Shown here piece after piece: positions 1-7,780 of a stretch of 64,000 nucleotides of DNA. Numbering within the stretch: position 1 is the first letter of the stretch; every line of letters starts with the position of its first letter. The DNA lies in the NCBI RefSeq assembly GCF_012986595.1, contig NZ_JAAQYM010000002.1, forward strand, positions 310,001 to 374,000, in the 5' to 3' direction. Origin of the DNA: Pseudomonas koreensis (GTDB lineage Bacteria > Pseudomonadota > Gammaproteobacteria > Pseudomonadales > Pseudomonadaceae). The position numbers and the translations under genes were made by a program. The notes under the pieces were generated by a model. The model worked only from the letters and a program-made list of their open reading frames with translations, was not told where the DNA came from and ran no database searches.

Positions 1-776
1 CCATGTTCGAAAACACCCAATTGATCGGCAGCTCGCTGACGCCGCGCTTCGCGGTCAACTACCTGATCAACCCGCGCCACGGCCTGCGCGCGGTGTACTC
101 GGAGGCGATCCGCTCGCCGGACATGTTCGAGAACAACGTCAACTGGAGCTATCAGGTGAGTAACCTGCGGCCCTCGGCCTACGGTCAGTCCTCGGCCCGT
201 TACTTCGTCAAGACCCGCGGCCCGGGCAATCTCGACCAGGAACACATGCGCTCGCGCGAGCTGGGCTACAACGGCTATTTCGCCGAGCTGGGCCTGGCGG
301 TCGATGTGAAGCTGTTTTACGACGAGATCACCGGGATGATCAGCGAGCCGCTGCGCAACAACCAATACATCGCCAGCAACGCCAACAGCTCACGCTTTCG
401 CGGCACTGAAACCCAGCTCGACTGGCGCCTGAGCACGATCGATCGCCTGCGCTTCACTTACGCCTTCGTCGACGCCGAGGCGAGCAATCCGCTGGATCAG
501 CAATTCACCTCGCGCAACAGCGGCTCCGCCGGTTGGCTGCGCGACTGGGGCCACGGCTGGAACAGCGCCCTGTTCTATTACGGCGACAACGCACTCAACG
601 GCTACCGCTTCGAACGGGTCGACACGCGCATCGCCAAACGCATTCCCTTGGGCAAAGCTCAGTTGCAACTGGCCGGCGTGCTGCAACAGCGCCTCGACAA
701 CGAGCCGACCACCTTCGTCGACAACAATTACGACGAACGCCGAGTGATGTATTTCAGCGCCGAGCTGGAGTTCTAG
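1..776 (+). CDS. TonB-dependent outer-membrane receptor, C-terminal part (5' end outside window)
   Basis: The frame is open from the first base, so the start lies to the left of the window; the ATG at position 3 is internal. About 257 residues of beta-barrel are visible: alternating aromatic strands, the receptor-like stretch around YSEAIRSPDMFEN, and a terminal strand ending in YFSAELEF. A C-terminal Phe is the signature read by the Bam machinery. The plug domain and TonB box are not in view, so the substrate cannot be inferred. The next gene starts 1 bp after the stop, so the receptor is probably the first gene of an operon with a periplasmic binding protein and a hybrid kinase. Confidence 0.88.
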   Translation, partial: MFENTQLIGSSLTPRFAVNYLINPRHGLRAVYSEAIRSPDMFENNVNWSYQVSNLRPSAYGQSSARYFVKTRGPGNLDQEHMRSRELGYNGYFAELGLAVDVKLFYDEITGMISEPLRNNQYIASNANSSRFRGTETQLDWRLSTIDRLRFTYAFVDAEASNPLDQQFTSRNSGSAGWLRDWGHGWNSALFYYGDNALNGYRFERVDTRIAKRIPLGKAQLQLAGVLQQRLDNEPTTFVDNNYDERRVMYFSAELEF

Positions 777-777
777 G

Positions 778-1710
778 GTGCGCTGCGGCACGGCAAACAA
801 GACGCCAACCCTTGGCCACTGGCTGGCCGGTGCCTGTCTGTTTTTGACCGCGTGGCTGCACGGCGTGGCGGTGCAAGCCGCCGATATTCTGTTGACCGGC
901 GCTGAAGACAGTCCCGGTGTGCAGGCCTTCGTCCAGGCCCTGAGTGAGTTGCGCCCCACCGACAGCGTGCGCTTCCAACCGCTGGCCAGCCTGCCTTCGC
1001 CGGGCAAGTTGCCGGGCAACCTGCGGATGATTCTGCTCGACCTGCCAAGCCTCGACTGGCGCCTGCAAGAACCCCAGGGACCGGCGACGCTGGTATTGCG
1101 CATCAGCCGCCTGCAGGCCCGGCAACGTCTGGGTGGCACACAACCGGCGCACTTGAGTCTGCTGTGGAGCGATCCACCGCTGGGACGGCAACTGCAATTG
1201 ATTCAGCGGATTCTGCCGCAGGCGCGGCGAGTGGGGGTGCTGTTCGATCAACACAGCGAATTCCTGCTCAAGGAGCTGCAACTGGCTGCCGCGCCGTTGC
1301 ACCTGCAAATCGTCAGTCAACGCTGGGACAACACCCAGGACAGCCGCCCGTTGCAGACAGTCCTGAAAAACAGTGACGTGTTGCTGGGCCTTGACGACCC
1401 CGACCTGTACAACCCGAAAACCGCGAAGAACCTGCTGCTCAGCAGTTACTCAAGGCAAATCGCACTGGTCGGGCCCAACGCGGCATTTGTCCGTGCCGGC
1501 AGCCTGGCCAGCACGTACAGCGATCAGTCCGATTGGCTGACCATCCTCGACCAATTGCTTGACCGCCCGCCGGCCACCTGGCCGCGAACGCTCTATCCCG
1601 AGCGCTTTAAAGTTTCAAGTAATGCGCAGGTCGCTCGTTCCCTGGGTATCGAGCCAATCGATGAAGCATCTGTTGCCCGCCAGTTGGCTGAAGGAGAAAG
1701 CCACCCATGA
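778..1710 (+). CDS. Periplasmic ABC-type substrate-binding-like protein, no permease nearby
   Basis: 310 residues from a GTG one base after the preceding stop. The N-terminus has a signal peptide (hydrophobic segment then VAVQAAD near residues 32-38). The body resembles the two-lobed periplasmic binding fold of the ABC substrate-binding superfamily (PF04392-like): an RRVGVLFDQHSEF strand-helix start to a lobe near residue 145 and a hinge-like GLDDPDLYNPKTAKNLLLSSY region. No permease or ATPase gene is adjacent, and its stop overlaps the start of a hybrid kinase. That context suggests a sensory rather than transport role. The family call is moderate; no ligand can be named. Confidence 0.68.
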   Translation: MRCGTANKTPTLGHWLAGACLFLTAWLHGVAVQAADILLTGAEDSPGVQAFVQALSELRPTDSVRFQPLASLPSPGKLPGNLRMILLDLPSLDWRLQEPQGPATLVLRISRLQARQRLGGTQPAHLSLLWSDPPLGRQLQLIQRILPQARRVGVLFDQHSEFLLKELQLAAAPLHLQIVSQRWDNTQDSRPLQTVLKNSDVLLGLDDPDLYNPKTAKNLLLSSYSRQIALVGPNAAFVRAGSLASTYSDQSDWLTILDQLLDRPPATWPRTLYPERFKVSSNAQVARSLGIEPIDEASVARQLAEGESHP

Positions 1711-3611
1711 ATCTGCGTCGCCGCTGGGACATCAATACCCGCACGCAATTGATCAGCCTGGGCCCTGCACTGCTGCTCACGCTGTTGCTGATCAGTTTCT
1801 TTACCTTCGTGCGGATCCAGGATTTGCGCCAGGAGCTCAATCACACCGGGCAACTGATCGCCAATCAACTGGCCCCGGCCACCGAGTACGGGGTGATTTC
1901 CGGCAACAATGAAGTGCTGGAAAGCCTGCTCAAAGCGACCCTGGCCACACCGAACGTGCGTTTTCTCGAGGTGCAGGACAGCGCCAACCGGATCCTGGCC
2001 TACGTTGAACAAGCCGCCGACGTGCACAACCGGCCGCATCAGGTCGAGGTATTCCAGGCCCCGGTGCGCCTGCAACGGATTGCCCTGAACAGCGATTTCT
2101 TTCACGACGCCAAAGCCAGCAACAACGTAACCAGCGAGGATTATCTGGGCCGAGTGATCGTCGGTCTGTCCAACGATGCTTTCAGTCAGCGCCAGCAGGA
2201 AATCCTGTTCAAAGCCGCAATTCTGGCGTTGTTCGCCTTGCTCTTCACCTTTGTTCTGGCACGGCGTCTGGCCGGCAGCCTGTCGGCGCCGATCCGCGAT
2301 ATCGGCAACGCGGTCAAGGCGATCCAGCAAGGCGACTACAAGACCCCGCTGCCGATCGTCGATGACACGGAATTGGGCGCCCTGTCGCAGCACATCAACA
2401 ACCTCGCCCAGGCTCTGGAGCAGGCCAGCCGCGAGCAGCATCAGGCGATGGCGCAACTGATCCAGACCCGTGAGGAAGCGGAAAAGGCCAACAATGCCAA
2501 ATCCGACTTTCTGGCGATGATGAGCCACGAACTGCGCACACCCATGAACGGAGTGCTGGGCATGTTGCAGTTGCTGGAAACCACGGACATGACCGAGGAG
2601 CAGATCGAGTACGCGGCGCTCGCCTCGGAGTCGACCGAGCATCTGCTGAAAGTCATCAACGACATTCTCGACTTCTCGCGGATCGAGCGCTCGGAGTTGG
2701 AGCTGGAGCACATCCCGTTCAATCTCGCCGATCTGATCGGCGCTTGCGCCCAATCCTTCCAGCACAGCGCGGTGCAGCGTGGCCTGGACCTGAGCCTGCG
2801 GATTCCCGAGGACATGCGCGACTTGCAGGTGCAAGGCGATCCGACACGGATCCGGCAGATTCTGGTCAATCTGGTGGGCAACGCCTTGAAGTTCACCGAG
2901 CGCGGTCGGGTCAGCATCGAGGCGCAATGGCAGTCGCTGGATCACGAATTGCTCTGGTTCACCTGCTCGGTGCGCGACAGCGGCATCGGGATTTCGTCGC
3001 AGAGTCTGGAGTTGATGTTCAATGCCTTCCAGCAGGCCGACAGTTCGATTTCCCGGCGCTATGGCGGCACCGGCCTCGGTCTGCCAATCGCCCGCACCCT
3101 GGCCGAACGCATGGGCGGGACGTTGCGGGCGCAAAGTGAAGAAGGCCTGGGGTCGGTGTTCACCCTGGAAATTCCGCTGGCCCTCTATAAGCAGACGGCG
3201 CCCCCACTGACGGCACCGCGCGCCGCCAGTGGCAACGGGCATGGCGAGGGACGCAATGTGTTGCTGGTCGAGGACAATCCGGTCAATCAGACGGTCATCG
3301 AAGCCATGCTGCGCAGCCTCGGCTTTAGCGTCAGCGTCGCCACCGATGGCGCGCAAGCCGTGCGCAGCGCCGAGGGCAATGATTTCGAAGTGATTCTGAT
3401 GGACTGCCGCCTGCCGATCATCGACGGTTACGAAGCGACCCGGCAGATCCGCCAACTGCCCGGACGCGGCAAGGTGCCAATCATCGCGCTGACCGCCAAT
3501 GCCTTGCAGGGCGACCGCGAAACCTGCCTGTCGGCGGGCATGAACGATTACCTGGCGAAGCCGTTCAAACGCAATGACCTACAACAGATTCTGCAGCGCT
3601 GGGTGCAGTAG
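1707..3611 (+). CDS. Hybrid sensor histidine kinase (HAMP-HisKA-HATPase-REC)
   Basis: 634 residues; the start overlaps the upstream stop by ATGA. In order: a membrane segment (~15-35), a periplasmic sensor region (~36-165), a second membrane segment (~168-188), HAMP (~188-245), a dimerisation domain with H-box MMSHELRTPMN and phospho-acceptor His274, a HATPase domain with GNALKFT (N box), DSGIGIS and GGTGLGL, and a C-terminal receiver (LLVEDNPVN ... ILMDCRLP). No HPt follows, so phosphate must leave through a separate HPt or the receiver may be regulatory. Co-transcription with a TonB receptor and a binding protein suggests that it senses a compound taken up by the receptor (inference). Confidence 0.88.
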   Translation: MNLRRRWDINTRTQLISLGPALLLTLLLISFFTFVRIQDLRQELNHTGQLIANQLAPATEYGVISGNNEVLESLLKATLATPNVRFLEVQDSANRILAYVEQAADVHNRPHQVEVFQAPVRLQRIALNSDFFHDAKASNNVTSEDYLGRVIVGLSNDAFSQRQQEILFKAAILALFALLFTFVLARRLAGSLSAPIRDIGNAVKAIQQGDYKTPLPIVDDTELGALSQHINNLAQALEQASREQHQAMAQLIQTREEAEKANNAKSDFLAMMSHELRTPMNGVLGMLQLLETTDMTEEQIEYAALASESTEHLLKVINDILDFSRIERSELELEHIPFNLADLIGACAQSFQHSAVQRGLDLSLRIPEDMRDLQVQGDPTRIRQILVNLVGNALKFTERGRVSIEAQWQSLDHELLWFTCSVRDSGIGISSQSLELMFNAFQQADSSISRRYGGTGLGLPIARTLAERMGGTLRAQSEEGLGSVFTLEIPLALYKQTAPPLTAPRAASGNGHGEGRNVLLVEDNPVNQTVIEAMLRSLGFSVSVATDGAQAVRSAEGNDFEVILMDCRLPIIDGYEATRQIRQLPGRGKVPIIALTANALQGDRETCLSAGMNDYLAKPFKRNDLQQILQRWVQ

Positions 3612-3678
3612 TGACGGTTTTTCGACCATCTGCGACTGGCGTGAAAAGCGAAAGTGCGGCAGTCTTAGGCACCCGAAC

Positions 3679-3696
3679 AAGCCTCAAAAGAGGCTT
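3679..3696. terminator. Hairpin downstream of the hybrid kinase
   Basis: A perfect 7-bp stem (AAGCCTC / GAGGCTT) with an AAAA loop lies 68 bp after the kinase stop, followed by GAATAAAAATTT. The tail is A/T-rich rather than a pure T-run, so termination is plausible but not certain. Confidence 0.4.
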
Positions 3697-3710
3697 GAAT
3701 AAAAATTTCA

Positions 3711-3724
3711 GTGCACAAGTGTAC
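3711..3724. promoter_or_regulatory. Palindrome upstream of fabA, candidate fatty-acid regulator operator
   Basis: GTGCACAAGTGTAC reads as the dyad GTnCAC-AA-GTGnAC and lies 134 bp before the fabA start. fabAB of Pseudomonas is known to be controlled by the TetR-family regulator DesT, and enteric fabAB by FabR, both of which bind dyads of this general shape. Assigning this site to either is inference. Confidence 0.35.
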
Positions 3725-3858
3725 ATTCATGTCCTTGGTGCTGTGACTTTCACCACAACGCAATAGTCTATGAGTAGGCTGCCGGTACGAGGCATGAACG
3801 CGTCGATCGGCCGGGAAGATTTGCCCCACCTGCCGCATGGGATTATTGAGGAGCTCGC

Positions 3859-4374
3859 ATGACCAAACAAAACGCCTTTACTCGGGAAGATCTGCTGCGC
3901 TGCAGTCGCGGTGAGCTGTTCGGCCCAGGTAACGCGCAACTGCCCGCCCCGAACATGCTGATGGTGGATCGCATCACCCTGATCAGCGAAGAAGGCGGCA
4001 AGTACGGCAAAGGTGAATTGGTCGCCGAGCTGGATATCAACCCTGACCTGTGGTTCTTCGCGTGCCACTTCGAAGGCGATCCGGTGATGCCGGGCTGCTT
4101 GGGTCTGGACGCCATGTGGCAACTGGTCGGCTTCTTCTTGGGCTGGCAAGGCCTGCCGGGCCGCGGCCGTGCGCTGGGTTCGGGCGAAGTGAAATTCTTC
4201 GGCCAGGTCCTGCCGACCGCCAAGAAAGTCACCTACAACATTCATATCAAACGCGTCCTCAAGGGCAAGCTGAACCTGGCCATCGCCGATGGTTCGGTGA
4301 CTGTCGACGGTCGCGAAATCTACACCGCCGAAGGCCTTCGCGTCGGCGTGTTCACCTCCACTGACAACTTCTAA
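3859..4374 (+). CDS. fabA: 3-hydroxydecanoyl-ACP dehydratase/isomerase FabA
   Basis: 171 residues, the usual length. FabA dehydrates 3-hydroxydecanoyl-ACP and isomerises the trans-2 product to cis-3, the branch point to unsaturated fatty acids. The catalytic residues are His70 in [11 protein letters not shown] and Asp84 in GLDAMWQ, at the same numbers as in E. coli FabA. The start is supported by a GAGGAG Shine-Dalgarno sequence. fabB follows after 11 bp, forming the conserved Pseudomonas fabAB operon. Confidence 0.98.
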   Translation: MTKQNAFTREDLLRCSRGELFGPGNAQLPAPNMLMVDRITLISEEGGKYGKGELVAELDINPDLWFFACHFEGDPVMPGCLGLDAMWQLVGFFLGWQGLPGRGRALGSGEVKFFGQVLPTAKKVTYNIHIKRVLKGKLNLAIADGSVTVDGREIYTAEGLRVGVFTSTDNF

Positions 4375-4385
4375 GGGTTATTCGC

Positions 4386-5606
4386 ATGCGCCGCGTCGTT
4401 ATCACTGGTCTGGGCATTGTTTCGTGCCTGGGCAATGACAAAGAGACCGTCTCCGCTAACCTGCGTGCAAGCCGCCCTGGCATCCGGTTCAACCCGGAAT
4501 ATGCTGAAATGGGTCTGCGTAGCCAGGTTTCCGGCTCCATCGACCTCAACCTTGAAGAACTGATCGATCGCAAGATCTATCGTTTCGTCGGCCACGCAGC
4601 GGCTTACGCCTACCTGGCCATGAAAGACGCGATCACTGACTCCGGCCTGACCGAAGAGCAAGTGTCCAACCCGCGTACCGGCCTGATCGCCGGCTCGGGC
4701 GGCGCGTCGACCCTGAACCAGATGGAAGCGCTGGACATCCTGCGCGAGAAAGGCGTGAAGCGCGTGGGCCCATACCGCGTCACGCGGACCATGAGCAGCA
4801 CCGTTTCCGCGTGCCTGGCCACGCCGTTCAAGATCAAGGGCCTGAACTACTCCATCGCTTCTGCCTGCGCCACCAGTGCTCACTGCATCGGTACCGCCAT
4901 GGAACAGATCCAGATGGGTAAACAGGACATCGTCTTCGCCGGTGGCGGTGAAGAAGAACACTGGAGCCAGTCGTTCCTGTTCGACGCGATGGGCGCCCTG
5001 TCCAGCAAGCGTAACGACACCCCGGAACAAGCCTCGCGCGCTTACGACGCCGACCGTGACGGTTTCGTCATCGCTGGCGGTGGCGGCATGGTCGTGGTTG
5101 AAGAGCTGGAACATGCTCTGGCCCGTGGCGCCAAGATCTACGCCGAAATCGTTGGCTACGGCGCAACGTCCGACGGCTACGACATGGTTGCCCCAAGCGG
5201 CGAAGGCGCGATCCGTTGCATGCAAATGGCAATGTCCACCGTCGACACCCCGATCGACTACCTGAACACCCACGGCACCTCGACTCCGGTCGGCGACGTT
5301 GCGGAAATGAAAGGTGTGCGTGAAGTGTTCGGCGACAAGGCACCAGCGATCAGCTCGACCAAGAGCCTGTCCGGTCACTCCCTGGGCGCCGCCGGCGTTC
5401 ACGAAGCGATCTACTGCATGCTGATGATGGAAGGCAACTTCATTGCCGGTTCCGCCAACATCGACGAGCTGGACCCTGAAGTGGCCGATCTGCCGGTGCT
5501 GACCAAGACCCGCGAGAACGCCACCATCAACACCGTGATGAGCAACAGCTTCGGCTTCGGCGGCACCAACGCCACGCTGGTACTGAAGCGCTGGGAAGGC
5601 AAGTAA
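4386..5606 (+). CDS. fabB: 3-oxoacyl-ACP synthase I FabB
   Basis: 406 residues. FabB elongates the cis-3-decenoyl-ACP made by FabA, committing it to unsaturated fatty acids. The Cys-His-His triad of the thiolase fold is present: Cys161 in SACATSAHC, His296 in [11 protein letters not shown] and His331 in SGHSLGAAG, with Lys326 just upstream. The C-terminus carries the family's GFGGTN motif. The gene is 11 bp behind fabA and is followed by a strong terminator, so the operon ends here. Confidence 0.98.
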   Translation: MRRVVITGLGIVSCLGNDKETVSANLRASRPGIRFNPEYAEMGLRSQVSGSIDLNLEELIDRKIYRFVGHAAAYAYLAMKDAITDSGLTEEQVSNPRTGLIAGSGGASTLNQMEALDILREKGVKRVGPYRVTRTMSSTVSACLATPFKIKGLNYSIASACATSAHCIGTAMEQIQMGKQDIVFAGGGEEEHWSQSFLFDAMGALSSKRNDTPEQASRAYDADRDGFVIAGGGGMVVVEELEHALARGAKIYAEIVGYGATSDGYDMVAPSGEGAIRCMQMAMSTVDTPIDYLNTHGTSTPVGDVAEMKGVREVFGDKAPAISSTKSLSGHSLGAAGVHEAIYCMLMMEGNFIAGSANIDELDPEVADLPVLTKTRENATINTVMSNSFGFGGTNATLVLKRWEGK

Positions 5607-5630
5607 TTCCCCACGCTTGAGCCACACCTG

Positions 5631-5662
5631 AAAACGCCCCGACTGGTTCGGGGCGTTTTTTT
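5631..5662 (+). terminator. Rho-independent terminator after fabB
   Basis: AACGCCCC / GGGGCGTT stem with a short loop, followed by seven T residues, 25 bp after the fabB stop. Confidence 0.92.
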
Positions 5663-5696
5663 GTCTGAAATAAATGGCAGTTACACCGTAAAACCC

Positions 5697-5724
5697 TGTG
5701 GGAGCGAGCCTGCTCGCTCCCACA
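5697..5724. repeat. REP palindrome, GTGGGAGCGAGC type
   Basis: A perfect 12-bp stem (TGTGGGAGCGAG) with a CCTG loop. It matches a REP family found at three other places in this window (22264, 29919, 32084). The rest of the 330-bp gap between fabB and the next gene holds the fabB terminator and an AT-rich stretch at 5850-5890, where TTTACT and TATAAA could form a sigma-70 promoter. Confidence 0.85.
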
Positions 5725-5936
5725 AGTGGCCTTGCGGAGCATCTGAAAATGAAACTTCTGTCATGCAACTTCCCGCCCTGCGACCGAATGTCGCGGGTTT
5801 AGCGGGCTGCAGCACTGTTGCAAAAACCGCAACAACACCTTGCACAAATCAAGCGTTTACTTAGCAAGCTAACAAATCATATAAAAGAGTCCTGCACACG
5901 CCTTGCTGCAGATAACTTGAGATTTGGAGCTAGCAG

Positions 5937-6125
5937 ATGACTGTAAAAGTAACTGAACGCGACGATTCACACATGTCCCATGAAGGCGTAGCCGCCGGTG
6001 TACGGATCTGGGATGTGCATCAACAAGACTTGCTGGTCGGCATGTTCCACAACGAGATCGATGCCCACAACTACAAGGCCGAACTCGAACTGCAAGAACA
6101 GCAACGGGATCTGAAATCCGCTTAG
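5937..6125 (+). CDS. Small conserved-looking hypothetical protein, 62 aa
   Basis: 62 residues, acidic and hydrophilic, without signal peptide or membrane segment. The second half (HNEIDAHNYKAELELQEQQ) is a predicted helix. A TTTGGAGC Shine-Dalgarno sequence lies just before the ATG, and an AT-rich promoter-like region precedes it (TTTACT at ~5856, TATAAA at ~5879). It stands alone between fabB and a REP pair. I do not recognise a family. Confidence 0.65.
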   Translation: MTVKVTERDDSHMSHEGVAAGVRIWDVHQQDLLVGMFHNEIDAHNYKAELELQEQQRDLKSA

Positions 6126-6138
6126 CGAATATTGAACT

Positions 6139-6243
6139 TGTGGCGAGGGAGCTTGCTCCCGCTGGGGCGCAAAGCGGCCCTGTTCTTTAACTCAAGAGCA
6201 GGGCCCGTTAAGCAGTCCAGCGGGAGCAAGCTCCCTCGCCACA
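6139..6243. repeat. Paired REP (GTGGCGAGGGAGCTTGCTCCC type)
   Basis: Two inverted copies of the REP unit flank a ~60-bp spacer and can fold into one long hairpin between the 62-aa gene and the convergent yaiL-like gene. The same doublet recurs at 27094, 33058 and 52194. Confidence 0.85.
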
Positions 6244-6270
6244 ATGTGTCGTTGTTACAGCTTTATCGGT

Positions 6271-6813
6271 TTACCACATCAGGTCATCAGGGATCTGATA
6301 GGCCGCGTACGGATCGTCCTCGGCGTTGACCTCTTCGGTCTGCACATTGAGCTGCACGATGCGCTGCGGATCGCGCTCCTGGATCTTCAGGGCCGCTTCA
6401 CGGGGGATCACTTCATAGCCGCCGCCATGGTGCACGATGGCCAGCGAACCGCTGCTGAGCTTGTTGCGCATCAGCGTGTTGACCGAGATACGCTTGACCT
6501 TTTTGTCGTCGACGAAGTTGTAGTAGTCCTCGGTGTTCAGCTTCGGCAGACGCGAGACTTCAATCAACTGTTTGACCTGCGCGGCACGCGCCTTGGCCTC
6601 GGCTTTCTCTTGCTGCTGACGGTTCAGCTCCTGATCGCGCTTGACCTTCTCGGCCATGGCTTCCTGCGCGGCACGCTGCTGCGAATCATCCAGCTCGGCC
6701 TGCCCCTTGTGGGCCAGACGCTGTTGCTTCTGCTTGTCTTTGCTGACCTGCTTGGCCTGCTTTTGGTTGACCAGGCCTGCTTTGAGCAACTGGTCGCGAA
6801 GGGAAAGGCTCAT
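6271..6813 (-). CDS. DUF2058 protein, YaiL family
   Basis: 180 residues matching the YaiL/DUF2058 family: N-terminal MSLSLRDQLLKAGLV, a long charged helical middle rich in Lys, Gln and Ala (residues ~20-85), and a C-terminal globular part (LNTEDYYNFVDDKKVKRI). Members are described as nucleoid- or polynucleotide-associated, but the biochemical role is not settled. It starts 26 bp after the mazG stop on the same strand and is probably co-transcribed with mazG. Confidence 0.85.
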   Translation of the reverse strand: MSLSLRDQLLKAGLVNQKQAKQVSKDKQKQQRLAHKGQAELDDSQQRAAQEAMAEKVKRDQELNRQQQEKAEAKARAAQVKQLIEVSRLPKLNTEDYYNFVDDKKVKRISVNTLMRNKLSSGSLAIVHHGGGYEVIPREAALKIQERDPQRIVQLNVQTEEVNAEDDPYAAYQIPDDLMW

Positions 6814-6839
6814 TAATGCTTACTCACTTGGGCAACGGC

Positions 6840-7673
6840 TCAGCCGCAGCTGGGCACATTCTTTTCCTGGCGTTTGGCTTCACCCCACAGGGCGTCCAAC
6901 TCTTCGAGGGTGCAATCTTCCATGGGACGACGGGTGTCGCGCAATGCCTGTTCGATAAAACGGAAACGTCTTTCAAACTTGGCGTTGGCACCGCGCAGCG
7001 CGGTTTCTGGATCGACCTTCAGATGCCGGGCCAGGTTGACCACGGAAAACAGCAGATCGCCGATCTCGTCGGCCACCGCTTGCGGATCGTTTTCGGACAT
7101 GGCTTCGAGCACTTCATCAAGCTCCTCGCGCACCTTGTCCAGCACCAGCAGTGCATCCGGCCAGTCGAAACCGACTTGTCCGGCGCGCTTTTGCAACTTG
7201 GCCGAACGCGACAGCGCCGGCAGCGTGGCTGGCACATCATCGAGCAGTGACAGTTGCTGCGGCGCGGCGGACTTCTCCGCACGCTCTTCGGCCTTGATCT
7301 CCTCCCAGCGCTGCTTGACCTGTTCTTCGCTCAAACGCGGCACGTCCAGCGGCGCATACAGATCCCCGGTGGGGAACACGTGCGGATGACGGCGGATCAG
7401 CTTGCGGGTGATGCTGTCGATCACGCCGGCAAATTCGAAGCGCCCTTCTTCCCGGGCCAACTGACTGTAATAGACGACCTGAAACAGCAGATCGCCCAAC
7501 TCGCCCTGCAAGTGATCGAAGTCGCCGCGCTCGATGGCATCGGCCACTTCGTAGGCTTCCTCAAGGGTATGCGGGACGATGGTCGCGTAGGTTTGCTTGA
7601 TGTCCCACGGGCAACCGTACTGCGGGTCGCGCAGACGGCTCATCAGGTGGAGCAGGTCTTCAAGGCTGTACAT
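6840..7673 (-). CDS. mazG: Nucleoside triphosphate pyrophosphohydrolase MazG
   Basis: 277 residues from MYSLEDLLHLM; an in-frame start 12 bp upstream is less likely. MazG hydrolyses NTPs to NMP and PPi and, in E. coli, lowers ppGpp during starvation. Two tandem MazG domains are visible, each with the Mg-binding EExxE...ExxD pattern: TLEEAYEVADAIE ... GELGDLLFQ, and REELDEVLEAM ... DEIGDLLFSVVN. The gene sits directly downstream of relA on the same strand, as in P. aeruginosa PAO1 (PA0934-PA0935), which links it to the stringent response. Confidence 0.96.
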   Translation of the reverse strand: MYSLEDLLHLMSRLRDPQYGCPWDIKQTYATIVPHTLEEAYEVADAIERGDFDHLQGELGDLLFQVVYYSQLAREEGRFEFAGVIDSITRKLIRRHPHVFPTGDLYAPLDVPRLSEEQVKQRWEEIKAEERAEKSAAPQQLSLLDDVPATLPALSRSAKLQKRAGQVGFDWPDALLVLDKVREELDEVLEAMSENDPQAVADEIGDLLFSVVNLARHLKVDPETALRGANAKFERRFRFIEQALRDTRRPMEDCTLEELDALWGEAKRQEKNVPSCG

Positions 7674-7692
7674 ACAAAATCTCATTCAACCG

Positions 7693-7771
7693 TGTAGGAG
7701 CTGCCGCAGGCTGCGATCTTTTGATCCTAAAAACAACGTCAAAAGATCGCAGCCTGCGGCAGCTCCTACAG
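7693..7771. repeat. Paired REP (TGTAGGAGCTGCCG...GCTGCGATC type)
   Basis: An inverted pair of ~33-bp units separated by about 12 bp lies between relA and mazG. It could act as an mRNA stability or attenuation hairpin within the relA-mazG transcript. Related doublets occur at 36493 and 47463. Confidence 0.85.
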
Positions 7772-7780
7772 GGGACCGCG

